This document shows positions 6,279 through 14,180 of a DNA stretch of 30,753 nt, piece by piece. Location: the IMG/VR virus record IMGVR_UViG_3300031857_000920, positions 1 through 30,753 of that record. One strand, given 5' to 3'. The first letter of the stretch is position 1; every line of letters begins with the position of its first letter. The stretch comes from a virus. The position numbers and the translations under genes are program-made. The notes beneath the pieces are model-generated. The model had not been told where the DNA came from, did no database searches, and saw only the letters and a list, made by a program, of their open reading frames with translations.

Positions 6279-8588
6279 TTATGCTTGTGACATTGCGAAA
6301 TTATTTCTCGAATTCTTTTCAACTTGTTTTGCTATGCCCGATGTAACCTTTGCTCCGTCCATATGAACTGCGATTTTACCTGAATTCATATCTGCTCTTA
6401 ATGCTTTTATTTCACCCAATAATGCGTTTAATGGTGCGGATAACGCTGCCAAATTAACAGCCGCCCCGCCGGCTCCACCTTTACCATCAGCCAATGCGGC
6501 TGCAGCTCCGGGTGCCGCAACTAAATCATCGTTTGGAGATAATTCAAATAAACCTCCTTCTTTTGTTGATACTTGAGTTTTACCATCCGCTGGTGAATAC
6601 ATATCACCTACTTTAGATAAAGCACCAAAACCTGCCGCTAAAACTGCTGCGGCTGCAATACCCCCTAATATAGGTCCTACTATTGGCATAAATCCAGCTA
6701 TTGATTGAAAGGCTGCATAAGCCGCCCAAATAATCGCAATACCCGCCAATCCTTTTAGTATTTTACCAACAGTACCTAAAGGCCCTGTTAGTGCGGATAT
6801 TTTTTCACCAATCCAACCAAACATATCGTTTATTAGCATAATAGGTGATAAAATTATATTTAAGGCCAGTGCAACTGCATCTAAAACAGGAACTAATACA
6901 CTACCAATTGTAGAAGCAATTCCCATAAATTGATTTGAAATTTTATCTAAAGTTTTTTGTTGTTCCTGTTGTTGTTTAAATTTCTCAGTTTCTGATGCTA
7001 AATTTTCTTTACTTATATTTGTAATATCAAGTCCTGCATTTATAGCATCTTCTGCGGCTTTCTTTTGTTCTCCAGATAAACTATTTAATTTCTCTTGTGC
7101 ATCTAATTGTTTATTGATTTCTTCCACACTCATACCAGCGGCTTTCGCTAATTGTTGTTGTGTAAAATAGTCTTTCTTTTTAAAATCACCACTTCTTTGA
7201 ATTTGTTTTAGAGTTTCTTCGTTTGCTTCTGCAAGTTTACCTTCCATTGCCAATGCTCTTGCTCTACTTAAATTAAATTGTCCACCAACAAATGTTGCTG
7301 CTACTAATTCTTGTTCAATTCCATTTTCAAAATCTAATAATTTTTCTGCTAAAGATACTTGTTCTTTAAGAGAAGTACCCATTCTACGAGCTTGAACCGC
7401 GTTCTTTGTTAAAGCGGTTAAATCACCTTTAAAGAATGTTGAGGCTGCTTCTGCATTTTCTGCAATATCTTTGAATACTTTATCAGGAGATACACCGGCT
7501 AATTTAGCCATATTAGCTACCTGTAATTGAACATTTGCCGCAGTTTCACCACTCAATCCACCAACACTTTCAAAAATACTTTGAACTTTAGCAGAACTTT
7601 CTGCCGCAATACCAAAGTTTTTATTCATTACGGTTAAAGCCGCTACCGTTTCTTTTGAAAAATTAACAGTATCACCAAATTCACCTTTTAACGAACCAAC
7701 GGTATCAAATACATCTTTTGCTTCAACTCCTATTTCTGCGAATTCTTGTGTAATTTGATTAGCCTGACTTCTTACATCTTCCATTTGAGAATTAAGAAGT
7801 CCCGTTTCTTTTCTAAAATCTGCGGCTGCATTTTCCAAATCCATAAATGATTTCACAGCTGCAGCTATTACTGCTCCAACTATAAATAATGGACCAAGTC
7901 CGGCTTTAATCGCAGTACCAAAATCTTTAGCAAACCCAACCATTTGTTTAATACCATCGGGCATCATTCCTAAAATTCCTTGTTGTTGTTTTTTTATTTC
8001 CTTTAATCTTTCTTCCTGTTGATATAATTTTTCAGTTGCACTAATTTGTGCTAAAGTTTGCTCATATTCTTTTTGTGTTAAATCACCACGTCTACTGGCT
8101 AATTCATTTCTTGCAATATCGAATTGTGATAATCCTTGTGCGTCTTGTAATGCTTTTGCAGTACTTTGTGCCTGTGATGTAAAGCTTTTATTTATATTTT
8201 CTAATACCTGTGAAGTAACTTTAAATGTTTCTAATTGTTGTCCGGTTAATTCACTTTCTTGAGCTTTTCTTTTTGCTATATTTTCAGTTGCTTGTGCAAA
8301 TATTGAACCAGCTCCATTTATACCATTACTATTTTGTAGAATTTTTCTTGTAGCATAATCCATTTTTGCAAAACTAATTTGCGCCTTATCAAGTTCTTTA
8401 TTTATTTTAGTTTGTAAACCTTGATAAGTTTGGCTTTGCTGCATCAAAGTTTTTCTTTGATTTATTTGCTGCTGTAAAATTTGGACAGTATTAGAATCGT
8501 TTCGCTCTTGAGCTTTTCGTAAAAGTTCTTCTCTTTGAGCTATTTCATCTTCTAACTGTCTTAATCTTTGTATATCTTGATTAGCCAT
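6279..8588 (-). CDS. Tail tape measure protein (769 aa)
   Basis: The N-terminal 215 residues are almost wholly charged and Gln-rich heptads, beginning MANQDIQRLRQLEDEIAQRE, as expected for a long coiled coil in the tail lumen. Hydrophobic segments follow near residues 225-250, 555-590 and 610-660, with Gly/Ala-rich helices typical of tape-measure proteins that enter the host membrane. A short conserved-looking end segment (GGLFELSPNDDLVAAPG) is also seen in other tape measures. The gene follows the probable tail assembly chaperone pair and a small helical protein, the usual place. From the common rule of about 0.15 nm per residue, a tail near 115 nm would be expected. No peptidase motif was seen. 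Confidence 0.8.
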   Translation of the reverse strand: MANQDIQRLRQLEDEIAQREELLRKAQERNDSNTVQILQQQINQRKTLMQQSQTYQGLQTKINKELDKAQISFAKMDYATRKILQNSNGINGAGSIFAQATENIAKRKAQESELTGQQLETFKVTSQVLENINKSFTSQAQSTAKALQDAQGLSQFDIARNELASRRGDLTQKEYEQTLAQISATEKLYQQEERLKEIKKQQQGILGMMPDGIKQMVGFAKDFGTAIKAGLGPLFIVGAVIAAAVKSFMDLENAAADFRKETGLLNSQMEDVRSQANQITQEFAEIGVEAKDVFDTVGSLKGEFGDTVNFSKETVAALTVMNKNFGIAAESSAKVQSIFESVGGLSGETAANVQLQVANMAKLAGVSPDKVFKDIAENAEAASTFFKGDLTALTKNAVQARRMGTSLKEQVSLAEKLLDFENGIEQELVAATFVGGQFNLSRARALAMEGKLAEANEETLKQIQRSGDFKKKDYFTQQQLAKAAGMSVEEINKQLDAQEKLNSLSGEQKKAAEDAINAGLDITNISKENLASETEKFKQQQEQQKTLDKISNQFMGIASTIGSVLVPVLDAVALALNIILSPIMLINDMFGWIGEKISALTGPLGTVGKILKGLAGIAIIWAAYAAFQSIAGFMPIVGPILGGIAAAAVLAAGFGALSKVGDMYSPADGKTQVSTKEGGLFELSPNDDLVAAPGAAAALADGKGGAGGAAVNLAALSAPLNALLGEIKALRADMNSGKIAVHMDGAKVTSGIAKQVEKNSRNNFAMSQA

Positions 8589-8601
8589 CTAAATTTAATT
8601 T

Positions 8602-8826
8602 CTATTTAATCCAACCGAATTTCTTATATTTTGCCAATCTTTCAGGTGGAACATCTCTTTCCAACTCCTGTCTAGCTTTTGAGTTTATGGCAGCTAATTC
8701 TTTTTCAAGCTTTTTTAAAACCGGGTCATTATCTATTAAATCTTGTATTTCTTGTGGTTTTTTCCTTAAACCAAAAAATCCAAAAAATTCTTTTAGATTT
8801 TTTCTTTTTATCTTATATTTTTTCAT
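8602..8826 (-). CDS. Small basic helical protein upstream of the tape measure (74 aa)
   Basis: The protein starts with a strongly basic segment (MKKYKIKRKNLKEFFGFFGL). A predicted helical pair with IDNDPVLKKLEKELAAIN in its first part follows, and the end is Lys-rich. It starts about 40 nt after a terminator hairpin and ends 13 nt before the tape-measure start, so it is probably the first gene of the tape-measure/hub operon. It has no cysteines, membrane segment or known motif. A chaperone or cofactor of the tape measure is possible from position, but nothing in the sequence shows it. Confidence 0.7.
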   Translation of the reverse strand: MKKYKIKRKNLKEFFGFFGLRKKPQEIQDLIDNDPVLKKLEKELAAINSKARQELERDVPPERLAKYKKFGWIK

Positions 8827-8845
8827 GTCAATATGGTTTATATCT

Positions 8846-8854
8846 TATAAATAT
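8846..8854 (-). promoter_or_regulatory. Candidate phage promoter motif ATATTTATA
   Basis: ATATTTATA lies 19 nt upstream of the 74-aa gene and just after the preceding terminator. The same motif recurs before four other leader-bearing genes (see findings). The A+T richness makes chance matches easy. Confidence 0.3.
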
Positions 8855-8860
8855 CCTATA

Positions 8861-8898
8861 AAACAAAAAGTTAGGATTTCTTATCGTATCCTAACTTT
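8861..8898 (-). terminator. Rho-independent terminator after the chaperone frame
   Basis: On the minus strand AAAGTTAGGAT (8898-8888) pairs perfectly with ATCCTAACTTT (8877-8867) around a 10-nt loop, followed by TTTTTGTTTT. The 5' arm overlaps the last six codons of the frame that ends at 8881. Confidence 0.85.
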
Positions 8899-9144
8899 CG
8901 ATGATTTTTGATTATTTACCTTTTTCACCTCGTCTGCTTCTTTTTTCTTAGTTTCTACCAATTTTTGATAGTAAAAATTTCTAAGATGAATTGGCATTTT
9001 ATATAATTCCATAACAGTAAACGCATTCCCGAATTGAACCATATCATATATCTGAGAATGCACTAATGCACTATGATTCGGCGCTAGGCCAAAAAAACCC
9101 AACCCCCATGCTGATAGACGCCTCCTCCGTCTCACCATCTTCAT
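8881..9144 (-). CDS. Tail assembly chaperone extension, probably made by frameshift
   Basis: This frame overlaps the end of the gp26-like gene by 74 bases, in the +1 frame. Its plausible protein part begins after the seven-T run at 9091-9097: GLAPNHSALVHSQIYDMVQF, then a helical segment with MPIHLRNFYYQKL and a Lys/Glu-rich end. This looks like the C-terminal helical extension of a tail assembly chaperone. The first 18 residues of the open frame (MKMVRRRRRLSAWGLGFF) are an antiphase reading of the gp26-like gene, and the nominal ATG at 9144 has no ribosome binding site. I therefore think it is expressed as a fusion of about 316 aa through a +1 (or -2) shift. A separate internal start, for example at the Met of DMVQFG, cannot be excluded. 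Confidence 0.6.
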   Translation of the reverse strand: MKMVRRRRRLSAWGLGFFGLAPNHSALVHSQIYDMVQFGNAFTVMELYKMPIHLRNFYYQKLVETKKKEADEVKKVNNQKSSKVRIR

Positions 9145-9832
9145 GTGTATAGATAAATTTCATATCTAAATCTGGAGATATTTCTTTAACAAATTGTCTA
9201 AATGCTCTGCTATCTCTAGCCAACATTCCATTTAAATATTTATTAATAGAACCCACATCAGTTTTTCCATCAACACTCTTAATCATATAACGTAAACGAG
9301 TTGTAACATCACCTGAGAAATCTTTGTTGATTTTATTCATCGCTTCGATATCTTTATCTATTAATAGTTCATCACCATGTGTTAATAGTTTAAATGTTAA
9401 TTTGTTTTTTCCTTGCGGAGTTTCAAATTCAAATTCATTTTTGTTTTTAAATAAAGAATAATCAACTTCTTTAATTTTTATTTGAGATAAATCTACGGTT
9501 GTTGTAATTAATTGATTAGTTTTATCCGAATAAAATCTAAATGTGTAATCTGGACCATATCCTAATAATCTAGTTGCTAATAGAATAGCGTTTTTATCGC
9601 CTATTAGAATATCTTTTATATTTACATTATCTACAAGTATTGATTCAAATAATTTATCCAAAACTACACCCTTTTTAATAAGGTTTTGATTAGATAAAAT
9701 ATCTTCCTCTTTTGCAGTCATATATTTTATTGTAATTCTACCAGATGATAACGGATTATCGGTTGGATAAAGTTTTCCTTGTGATGGAAGGTCTAATACT
9801 TCCGTTGGAAAATCATATTGTTTTTCGCTCAT
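9071..9832 (-). CDS. gp26-like baseplate hub/tail assembly protein (253 aa)
   Basis: The sequence has the hallmarks of the T4_baseplate (gp26) family: LPSQGKLYP at residues 15-23, the segment IKYMTAKEEDIL at 35-46, and LIGDKNAILLATRLLGYG at 76-93. A beta-rich middle part and a helical C-terminal half follow, ending SMGVGFFWPSAES. The FFWP end is common in this family. In the region that encodes it, a seven-T run offers a switch into an overlapping frame, so this gene may make a short form (253 aa) and a long form, as G and GT of lambda do. A terminator precedes the gene at 9885-9917. There is no clear Shine-Dalgarno; the leader is A-rich. It lies between the tube gene and the tape measure, as tail assembly chaperones do. 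Confidence 0.75.
   Translation of the reverse strand: MSEKQYDFPTEVLDLPSQGKLYPTDNPLSSGRITIKYMTAKEEDILSNQNLIKKGVVLDKLFESILVDNVNIKDILIGDKNAILLATRLLGYGPDYTFRFYSDKTNQLITTTVDLSQIKIKEVDYSLFKNKNEFEFETPQGKNKLTFKLLTHGDELLIDKDIEAMNKINKDFSGDVTTRLRYMIKSVDGKTDVGSINKYLNGMLARDSRAFRQFVKEISPDLDMKFIYTHEDGETEEASISMGVGFFWPSAES
9091..9097 (-). other. Candidate frameshift site, U7
   Basis: The message reads GUU GGG UUU UUU UGG in the gp26-like frame. A Phe tRNA on UUU can re-pair perfectly after moving one base forward, or two back, and enter the GGC CUA GCG frame. The gp26-like stop follows six codons later. Confidence 0.5.
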
Positions 9833-9855
9833 AACGTCTATTTTTTGTTTGTATA

Positions 9856-9864
9856 TATAAATAC
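9856..9864 (-). promoter_or_regulatory. Candidate phage promoter motif GTATTTATA
   Basis: GTATTTATA lies 23 nt before the gp26-like start and follows a terminator, so some promoter is expected here. No TAnnTTTG box is present in this leader. Confidence 0.3.
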
Positions 9865-9884
9865 ATACATTTTAAAAATTTGGA

Positions 9885-9917
9885 AATAAAAAAGGGGAAG
9901 TGTTTAGCTTCCCCTTT
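9885..9917 (-). terminator. Rho-independent terminator after the tail tube gene
   Basis: A ten-base stem AAAGGGGAAG / CTTCCCCTTT with a 7-nt loop is followed on the minus strand by TTTTTTATTT. It begins 21 nt after the tail tube stop. The hairpin is nearly symmetrical, but all genes here are on the minus strand. Confidence 0.88.
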
Positions 9918-9937
9918 GTTTTTATTATTTTTATTGA

Positions 9938-10429
9938 TTAGAACTCTAAAATTGCGTAATCATATGCTAAAGTCACAGTTATTGTTGCTGGGTCAGTAGC
10001 GTTACTCATATCCACATCACCGAAGTTTACGGTTAATGGGAATGCACCTTTTAATTTCCATTGTTCAATCTTATCACCAACAGGTCCTAACATATAGAAA
10101 TCTACATCTTTTTTATAGAATTCTGCATATCCATCTCTACCAGTAATAGATTCGTGTCCTAAACGTACCCACTCCATTACCGCTTGTGCTCCAGATGGAA
10201 CGATTGGGTCATATAGTGTGATTTCCAAATCTTGCCACTCGCCTTTACCTTTCAACTTTCTATATACGTTAATATGGTCTATTTTTACGCTTTCGAATTG
10301 AATTGTAGGTCTATTTGCAGCTTTTACAAGATATGATGGAATTCCTTCAATTTCCATAATGAACCTATTTTTCATCTTAGGTTCGAAGTTCGTATAGAAC
10401 ATCTTGTCAAACTCTAATACTTCTGCCAT
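9938..10429 (-). CDS. Tail tube protein, gp19-like (163 aa)
   Basis: The protein is 163 residues, the same length as T4 gp19. It shows the tube-protein pattern: an N-terminal arm (MAEVLEFDKMFYTNFEPKMK), NRFIMEIEGIPSYLVKAANR, the KGKGEWQDLEITLYDPI hairpin, and a C-terminal strand pair with AFPLTVNFGDVDMSN. The subunits stack as hexameric rings to form the DNA channel inside the sheath. It starts 53 nt after the sheath stop with an AAAGGA Shine-Dalgarno-like sequence about 8 nt before the ATG, and is followed by a strong terminator. High expression would be expected. Confidence 0.93.
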   Translation of the reverse strand: MAEVLEFDKMFYTNFEPKMKNRFIMEIEGIPSYLVKAANRPTIQFESVKIDHINVYRKLKGKGEWQDLEITLYDPIVPSGAQAVMEWVRLGHESITGRDGYAEFYKKDVDFYMLGPVGDKIEQWKLKGAFPLTVNFGDVDMSNATDPATITVTLAYDYAILEF

Positions 10430-10453
10430 TTTATTATCCTTTTATTTTATATT

Positions 10454-10462
10454 AATAAATAT
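10454..10462 (-). promoter_or_regulatory. Candidate phage promoter motif ATATTTATT
   Basis: ATATTTATT lies 24 nt before the tail tube start, in the 53-nt gap after the sheath gene. It could give the tube gene extra transcription over the sheath. Confidence 0.25.
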
Positions 10463-10482
10463 CTACTTTGTTCTTTTTTATA

Positions 10483-12786
10483 TTATGCGTTAAAAGATGC
10501 TCCAGTTGGTAAGATGTTGAAATCAATTACGATGAATTCCGCAGTCTTAGCCGGTTGTAAGAAAATTTGTCCCGCTAATATATTTCTATCAATCACATCA
10601 GGTGTGTTATTTGATTCATCCATCACAACTCTGAAAGCGTATAAACCTTGTCTTTGTTGGATTCCCTCTAAGTAAGGATTTACGGTGTTTAAGAATCTAT
10701 TTCTAGTTGTAGAAGTGTTTTGTTCGAACACTAAGAAACGAGATGTAGATGCGATGAATTTCTTAACAGTGATAAGTAATCTTCTTACGTTGATTCTATC
10801 CAATGCTGATGCTTTATCTTGTAGAGTTTTTTGTCCAAATGCTACAATACCTTGTCCAGGGAATGCCGCGATTGGGTTTACTTTGTTCTCATATAGAGTA
10901 TCTCTTTCAGAGTGTGTAAGTCTATTTAATACACTTACTGCTCCAGTGATACCACCTCTATTCAAACCAGCAGGTGCGAACCATTCTGCTGCCAATCTAT
11001 CGTTAGATGCGAATACAGCAGGTAGTAATACCGATGGTGGAACTGAAGTTAATTTATTTGAGTTTGTATCGATTGTTTTAACCCAAGGGTAGTAACAAGC
11101 TACATAGTTTGAATCTACTGCGTTTGCCGCTTCAGTTGCTTGTGTAATTGTTGCACCAGCTTCGGTAAAATCAGCAATGTAAAATGCGTCTGAACGAGCT
11201 TCTACCATATCAATAACTTTTGTAGTTACAGATGGGTGTAGGCTTCTAATAATACCAGGAGTTGCAACTAAGTTAATATCGTATTCATCTGGATTTGATA
11301 CGGCATTTATTGCTCTAAAATATGCAGTAGTACCAGATGATGTTCCGGTTGAACAATTAAATCCTTGTGTATTTGCCGCAGTTATGTTTGAACCTAAATT
11401 AATTTTTACTGCAGGATTCATACCATCATATCCACCTTGAAATGCCAATACAAATTGTCTTTTAACCATATCAGTTGATGCTGAACCGGTTAGTTGGTAA
11501 GCCAATTGTGAATCAAATGCGAACAATGTGTTTGCCCCTTCAATTGCTCCGTCTGGAATTGGTTTTAAATATTGTTTATTATCTAAAGAAGTACCTTCAG
11601 TTTCAAAATCATATCCAGCATAATATATTGGAGATGATGATGTATTAGTTGTTGATGAAGTTTGATATACAACCGCAGGTACTTTACCAGCTTCCACAGT
11701 AGTATTACATTCAATTGGATTAGTGTATGCTCCATGTCCAAATGGTGCTGCTGAAATTGGGAATGAACCCGCTTCAGCTATTTCTACTCTTATGTATTTT
11801 GATTGATTTGTATAATCACCATTTTCAGTAATTTTACCATCATTATCAATAGTAATGTATCTATCACCAATTCTTCTAGCTATGTAGTTAGGAGATGCAG
11901 GGTCTAAGTTTACATTGTTAAATGTTTCTAAAACAACTTTTCTCTTATCAGTATCATCAAATGAACGAACTGTCACAGTAAATGTAGAATAATCAGTTGA
12001 ACCATCTTCACCCGCTGCTTTAACGTTTGAAATACCAATCTTAAATTTAGTATTATAAACATTACCATGTCCTAAAGTATGAAATTTGAAAAGGTCATAT
12101 CTATCACCACTTACTAATTGCGATTTAACATATGGAGTTGCTGCTACACTTGCTTCATAACTAAAATCTTGTGTAGGAAGTTCTACTGCTGCAATACCAT
12201 CTGCACTCATAGTAACCAATAAGTTAGCGGCTGTTTTTTCAAAATATGTGTAAGTATATGCTTTTTTAGCACCGAATGGAGATTCACCAAATACATCAGA
12301 AAGGTCATTTGTTGCAGTTGGTTTAATAGATGCCGAAATAAACGGTAATCCAGAACCACTCAATAAGAATGAACCAGATGTTGTTGTATTTACTGAAATT
12401 ATAGTTCCTTCAAATCCATAATCCTGATAACCAGTATCAGTAGAATGTAAAGTACCAATTAATTTTACAGTACTATTAGAGGCCGTTGCAAAAATACCTA
12501 ACGGTTTCACTTGTGAATAACCATCAGTACCAGCTACCCTTACGATAGTTGCTGTACCAGCTTCTCTTAAATAGTTTTGTACCGCATATTCGGTATAATA
12601 AGTTCCATCGGGAGTTCCGAAAATTGTTTCAAACTCCGATTGTGTTCTCACAATAGTTGGAACAAATGCAGGTCCTTGTTTAAAAGGTCCTATAAATGCT
12701 GCTCCAATTTCCCCTATACCTTGTGCTAAGAAGGATAGGTCATTTTCTCTTGTGAATACGCCAGGTGATACGATTCTTTCTGCCAT
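10483..12786 (-). CDS. Contractile tail sheath protein, gp18-like (767 aa)
   Basis: The N-terminus (MAERIVSPGVFTRENDLSFL) is the classic sheath start with the PGV motif. It is followed by a Gly/Pro-rich strand (AAFIGPFKQGPA) and YYTEYAVQNYLREAGTATIV. The C-terminal domain is also typical: AFPGQGIVAFGQKTL near 641-655, INVRRLLITVKKFI at 665-678, a segment with FEQNTSTTRNRF, and a final strand with AEFIVIDFNILPTG. The middle 350 residues, with many Thr and Ser, are a variable surface insertion; T4 gp18 is 659 aa, so this is about 100 longer. Sheath subunits contract on infection and drive the tube through the envelope. A GGAG Shine-Dalgarno-like sequence precedes the ATG, and the gene follows a terminator and candidate promoters. 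Confidence 0.96.
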   Translation of the reverse strand: MAERIVSPGVFTRENDLSFLAQGIGEIGAAFIGPFKQGPAFVPTIVRTQSEFETIFGTPDGTYYTEYAVQNYLREAGTATIVRVAGTDGYSQVKPLGIFATASNSTVKLIGTLHSTDTGYQDYGFEGTIISVNTTTSGSFLLSGSGLPFISASIKPTATNDLSDVFGESPFGAKKAYTYTYFEKTAANLLVTMSADGIAAVELPTQDFSYEASVAATPYVKSQLVSGDRYDLFKFHTLGHGNVYNTKFKIGISNVKAAGEDGSTDYSTFTVTVRSFDDTDKRKVVLETFNNVNLDPASPNYIARRIGDRYITIDNDGKITENGDYTNQSKYIRVEIAEAGSFPISAAPFGHGAYTNPIECNTTVEAGKVPAVVYQTSSTTNTSSSPIYYAGYDFETEGTSLDNKQYLKPIPDGAIEGANTLFAFDSQLAYQLTGSASTDMVKRQFVLAFQGGYDGMNPAVKINLGSNITAANTQGFNCSTGTSSGTTAYFRAINAVSNPDEYDINLVATPGIIRSLHPSVTTKVIDMVEARSDAFYIADFTEAGATITQATEAANAVDSNYVACYYPWVKTIDTNSNKLTSVPPSVLLPAVFASNDRLAAEWFAPAGLNRGGITGAVSVLNRLTHSERDTLYENKVNPIAAFPGQGIVAFGQKTLQDKASALDRINVRRLLITVKKFIASTSRFLVFEQNTSTTRNRFLNTVNPYLEGIQQRQGLYAFRVVMDESNNTPDVIDRNILAGQIFLQPAKTAEFIVIDFNILPTGASFNA

Positions 12787-12814
12787 TTTATTTCTCCAAT
12801 TCGTTTTTTAAGTG

Positions 12815-12861
12815 TATTTATATAAATTTATATAAAAGTTAGAAAATACACATATAAATAT
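12815..12861 (-). promoter_or_regulatory. Candidate sheath promoter region
   Basis: After the upstream terminator the minus strand carries ATATTTATA (12861-12853) and, 28 nt before the sheath ATG, TATAAATA (12822-12815). The latter is identical to the T4 late promoter core. Which one works, if either, cannot be decided from A+T-rich sequence. Confidence 0.35.
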
Positions 12862-12912
12862 AAAGAAAATATCCAAAACACAAATAAACGTTTTTATCTG
12901 TACTTTGGATAT
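12861..12912 (-). terminator. Rho-independent terminator before the sheath gene
   Basis: On the minus strand ATATCCAAA (12912-12904) pairs with TTTGGATAT (12877-12869), with an inner ATAAA-AACG-TTTAT hairpin, and TTTCTTT follows. It lies 22 nt after the stop of the 135-aa gene. Confidence 0.7.
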
Positions 12913-12934
12913 CTAACCATATTTTAATTTAATT

Positions 12935-13342
12935 TTACGGGTTTACAGCCGATGGTCCTTTCAATTCATCTGGATCAAATGAACTACTTACACCCCACGG
13001 AAGGAAATCTTCAGTAAGTGTTTTAATAGGACTTTTAGTATCTCTAATTTGCTTAGCAATTACTCCCGTAATATGGTCAAAATATTGAGTTCCTCTAGAT
13101 TCACTCACATATGATTTAACCCATCCTAATACTTGATTTTCGGTAAGATTTTCCCACGATGTAAAGGTGTTAGGATTGATATCTTCTACTCTAAATGGAG
13201 TTGCTCCATCAAATGAACCAGAATATCCATCTTCATCAACTAACGTAATTTTCCAGTTAGTTCCTATGATTGCATTTTGGAAATTTTCAGTATCAACTCT
13301 CCTGATACTTCTAATTTTCCATTCTTTTTGTTCTAATGCCAT
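12935..13342 (-). CDS. Hypothetical virion-associated protein (135 aa)
   Basis: The protein has an N-terminal beta-rich part (MALEQKEWKIRSIRRVDTEN and a later NWKITLVDEDGYSGSFDG) and a helical segment with FTSWENLTENQVLGWVKSYV. The NLTExQVxxWV pattern recurs in small proteins of phage structural clusters; from memory it marks a domain of unknown function. The C-terminal 30 residues are Asp/Pro/Ser-rich. The leader is A-rich with no Shine-Dalgarno, and an ATATTTATA motif lies 17 nt upstream. It is the last gene before a terminator and the sheath gene. The function is unknown. Confidence 0.7.
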   Translation of the reverse strand: MALEQKEWKIRSIRRVDTENFQNAIIGTNWKITLVDEDGYSGSFDGATPFRVEDINPNTFTSWENLTENQVLGWVKSYVSESRGTQYFDHITGVIAKQIRDTKSPIKTLTEDFLPWGVSSSFDPDELKGPSAVNP

Positions 13343-13359
13343 TGTTTGTTTATTTTAAG

Positions 13360-13368
13360 TATAAATAT
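13360..13368 (-). promoter_or_regulatory. Candidate phage promoter motif ATATTTATA
   Basis: ATATTTATA, in the longer context TATATTTATAC, lies 17 nt before the 135-aa gene. TATATTTATAC is also found before the 108-aa gene at 23760. Confidence 0.3.
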
Positions 13369-13373
13369 ATTGT

Positions 13374-13649
13374 TTATAATAATTCAAAATTAAATTCTTC
13401 GCAGATTTTTTCAACCAAATAATGATTACTTCCAGTCCAAGCATTTAATACGTTTTGTGGAACTTTCCATTCACCGTTTACAATTTGCTCATCTGGTACA
13501 GCGGTTGATTCTCTATTTGGGTTTCTAAATCTTAATTCATACCTAAGTACACAATCATCTTGCTCCAAATCATATCTTAGTACGTTTGTAGCAATTACAT
13601 TTACGGTTTTACCAAATACTGCTTTATCAGCAACTTCTCTAATAATCAT
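13374..13649 (-). CDS. Hypothetical protein (91 aa)
   Basis: This is a small acidic protein, starting MIIREVADKAVFGKTVNVIA. It has paired strands (DDCVLRYELRFRNPNRES) and an amphipathic helical end with Trp (NVLNAWTGSNHYLVEKICEE). It lies 11 nt after the 172-aa gene and about 30 nt before the 135-aa gene. Its size, lack of membrane segments and position among virion genes suggest a structural or assembly accessory protein. The family is not recognised. Confidence 0.7.
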   Translation of the reverse strand: MIIREVADKAVFGKTVNVIATNVLRYDLEQDDCVLRYELRFRNPNRESTAVPDEQIVNGEWKVPQNVLNAWTGSNHYLVEKICEEFNFELL

Positions 13650-13660
13650 AATTATTTTAT

Positions 13661-14179
13661 TTATATATCAATTGAATCACTATAATATTCAGTGCTCTTT
13701 AAATAAGTATAAGCCTGTGTTAAAATGTTATCTTCGCTATTTGTGTTCGCTCTGAACATTATTTTTCCATCCATACCTCTCGTTGCAACCTGTGGGCTAA
13801 TTTCAGTTGTGGATAATCCTATTTTTCCAATTGGAGTTTTTCCATTATTTCTAGCCTCTCTATTTGCGTATATTTCAATTTGTATTTGCGCAGTGTATCC
13901 ACTTTCCCAATATACACCATTTGCAGTTCTATCAACTTCAAAAGAACCTGTTGGAATTGCATTTAATGGGATTTGTGCCAATTTATCTTCATCAGTTAAA
14001 GGTCTTTCATTAGGAACATCTGCATAAATTAGAGGTGCATAATTTATTGGCTCAGCCGTTGCAACTGGTCCCGGATCATCATTGTTTCGCTTTTTAATTT
14101 CAACATCGGTAACAAGATGATATGCACCACTTACAATAAATGATGTATAAGGAATATTATAGTCTCTTTGTAGTGCCAT
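13661..14179 (-). CDS. Small virion protein, paralogue B (172 aa)
   Basis: It shares a clear pattern with the 141-aa gene just upstream: a MALQ start followed by Tyr, an AYH motif near residue 20, a Tyr-Ala-x-x-Glu-x-Arg segment in the middle, and an end with NILTQAYTYLK. It is about 30 residues longer because of an insertion between AYH and the middle strand (including PINYAPLIYADVPNERPLTD). The two genes are adjacent with one base between stop and start. The family is not recognised. A tandem duplication in a structural operon suggests two related subunits of one virion part. Confidence 0.75.
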   Translation of the reverse strand: MALQRDYNIPYTSFIVSGAYHLVTDVEIKKRNNDDPGPVATAEPINYAPLIYADVPNERPLTDEDKLAQIPLNAIPTGSFEVDRTANGVYWESGYTAQIQIEIYANREARNNGKTPIGKIGLSTTEISPQVATRGMDGKIMFRANTNSEDNILTQAYTYLKSTEYYSDSIDI

Positions 14180-14180
14180 A

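Noticed and set aside
9142-9144. ATG at 9144 as the true start of the 87-codon frame
   Set aside because: There is no Shine-Dalgarno or A-rich leader before it, and the first 18 residues are an antiphase reading of the gp26-like gene. A frameshift entry fits better.
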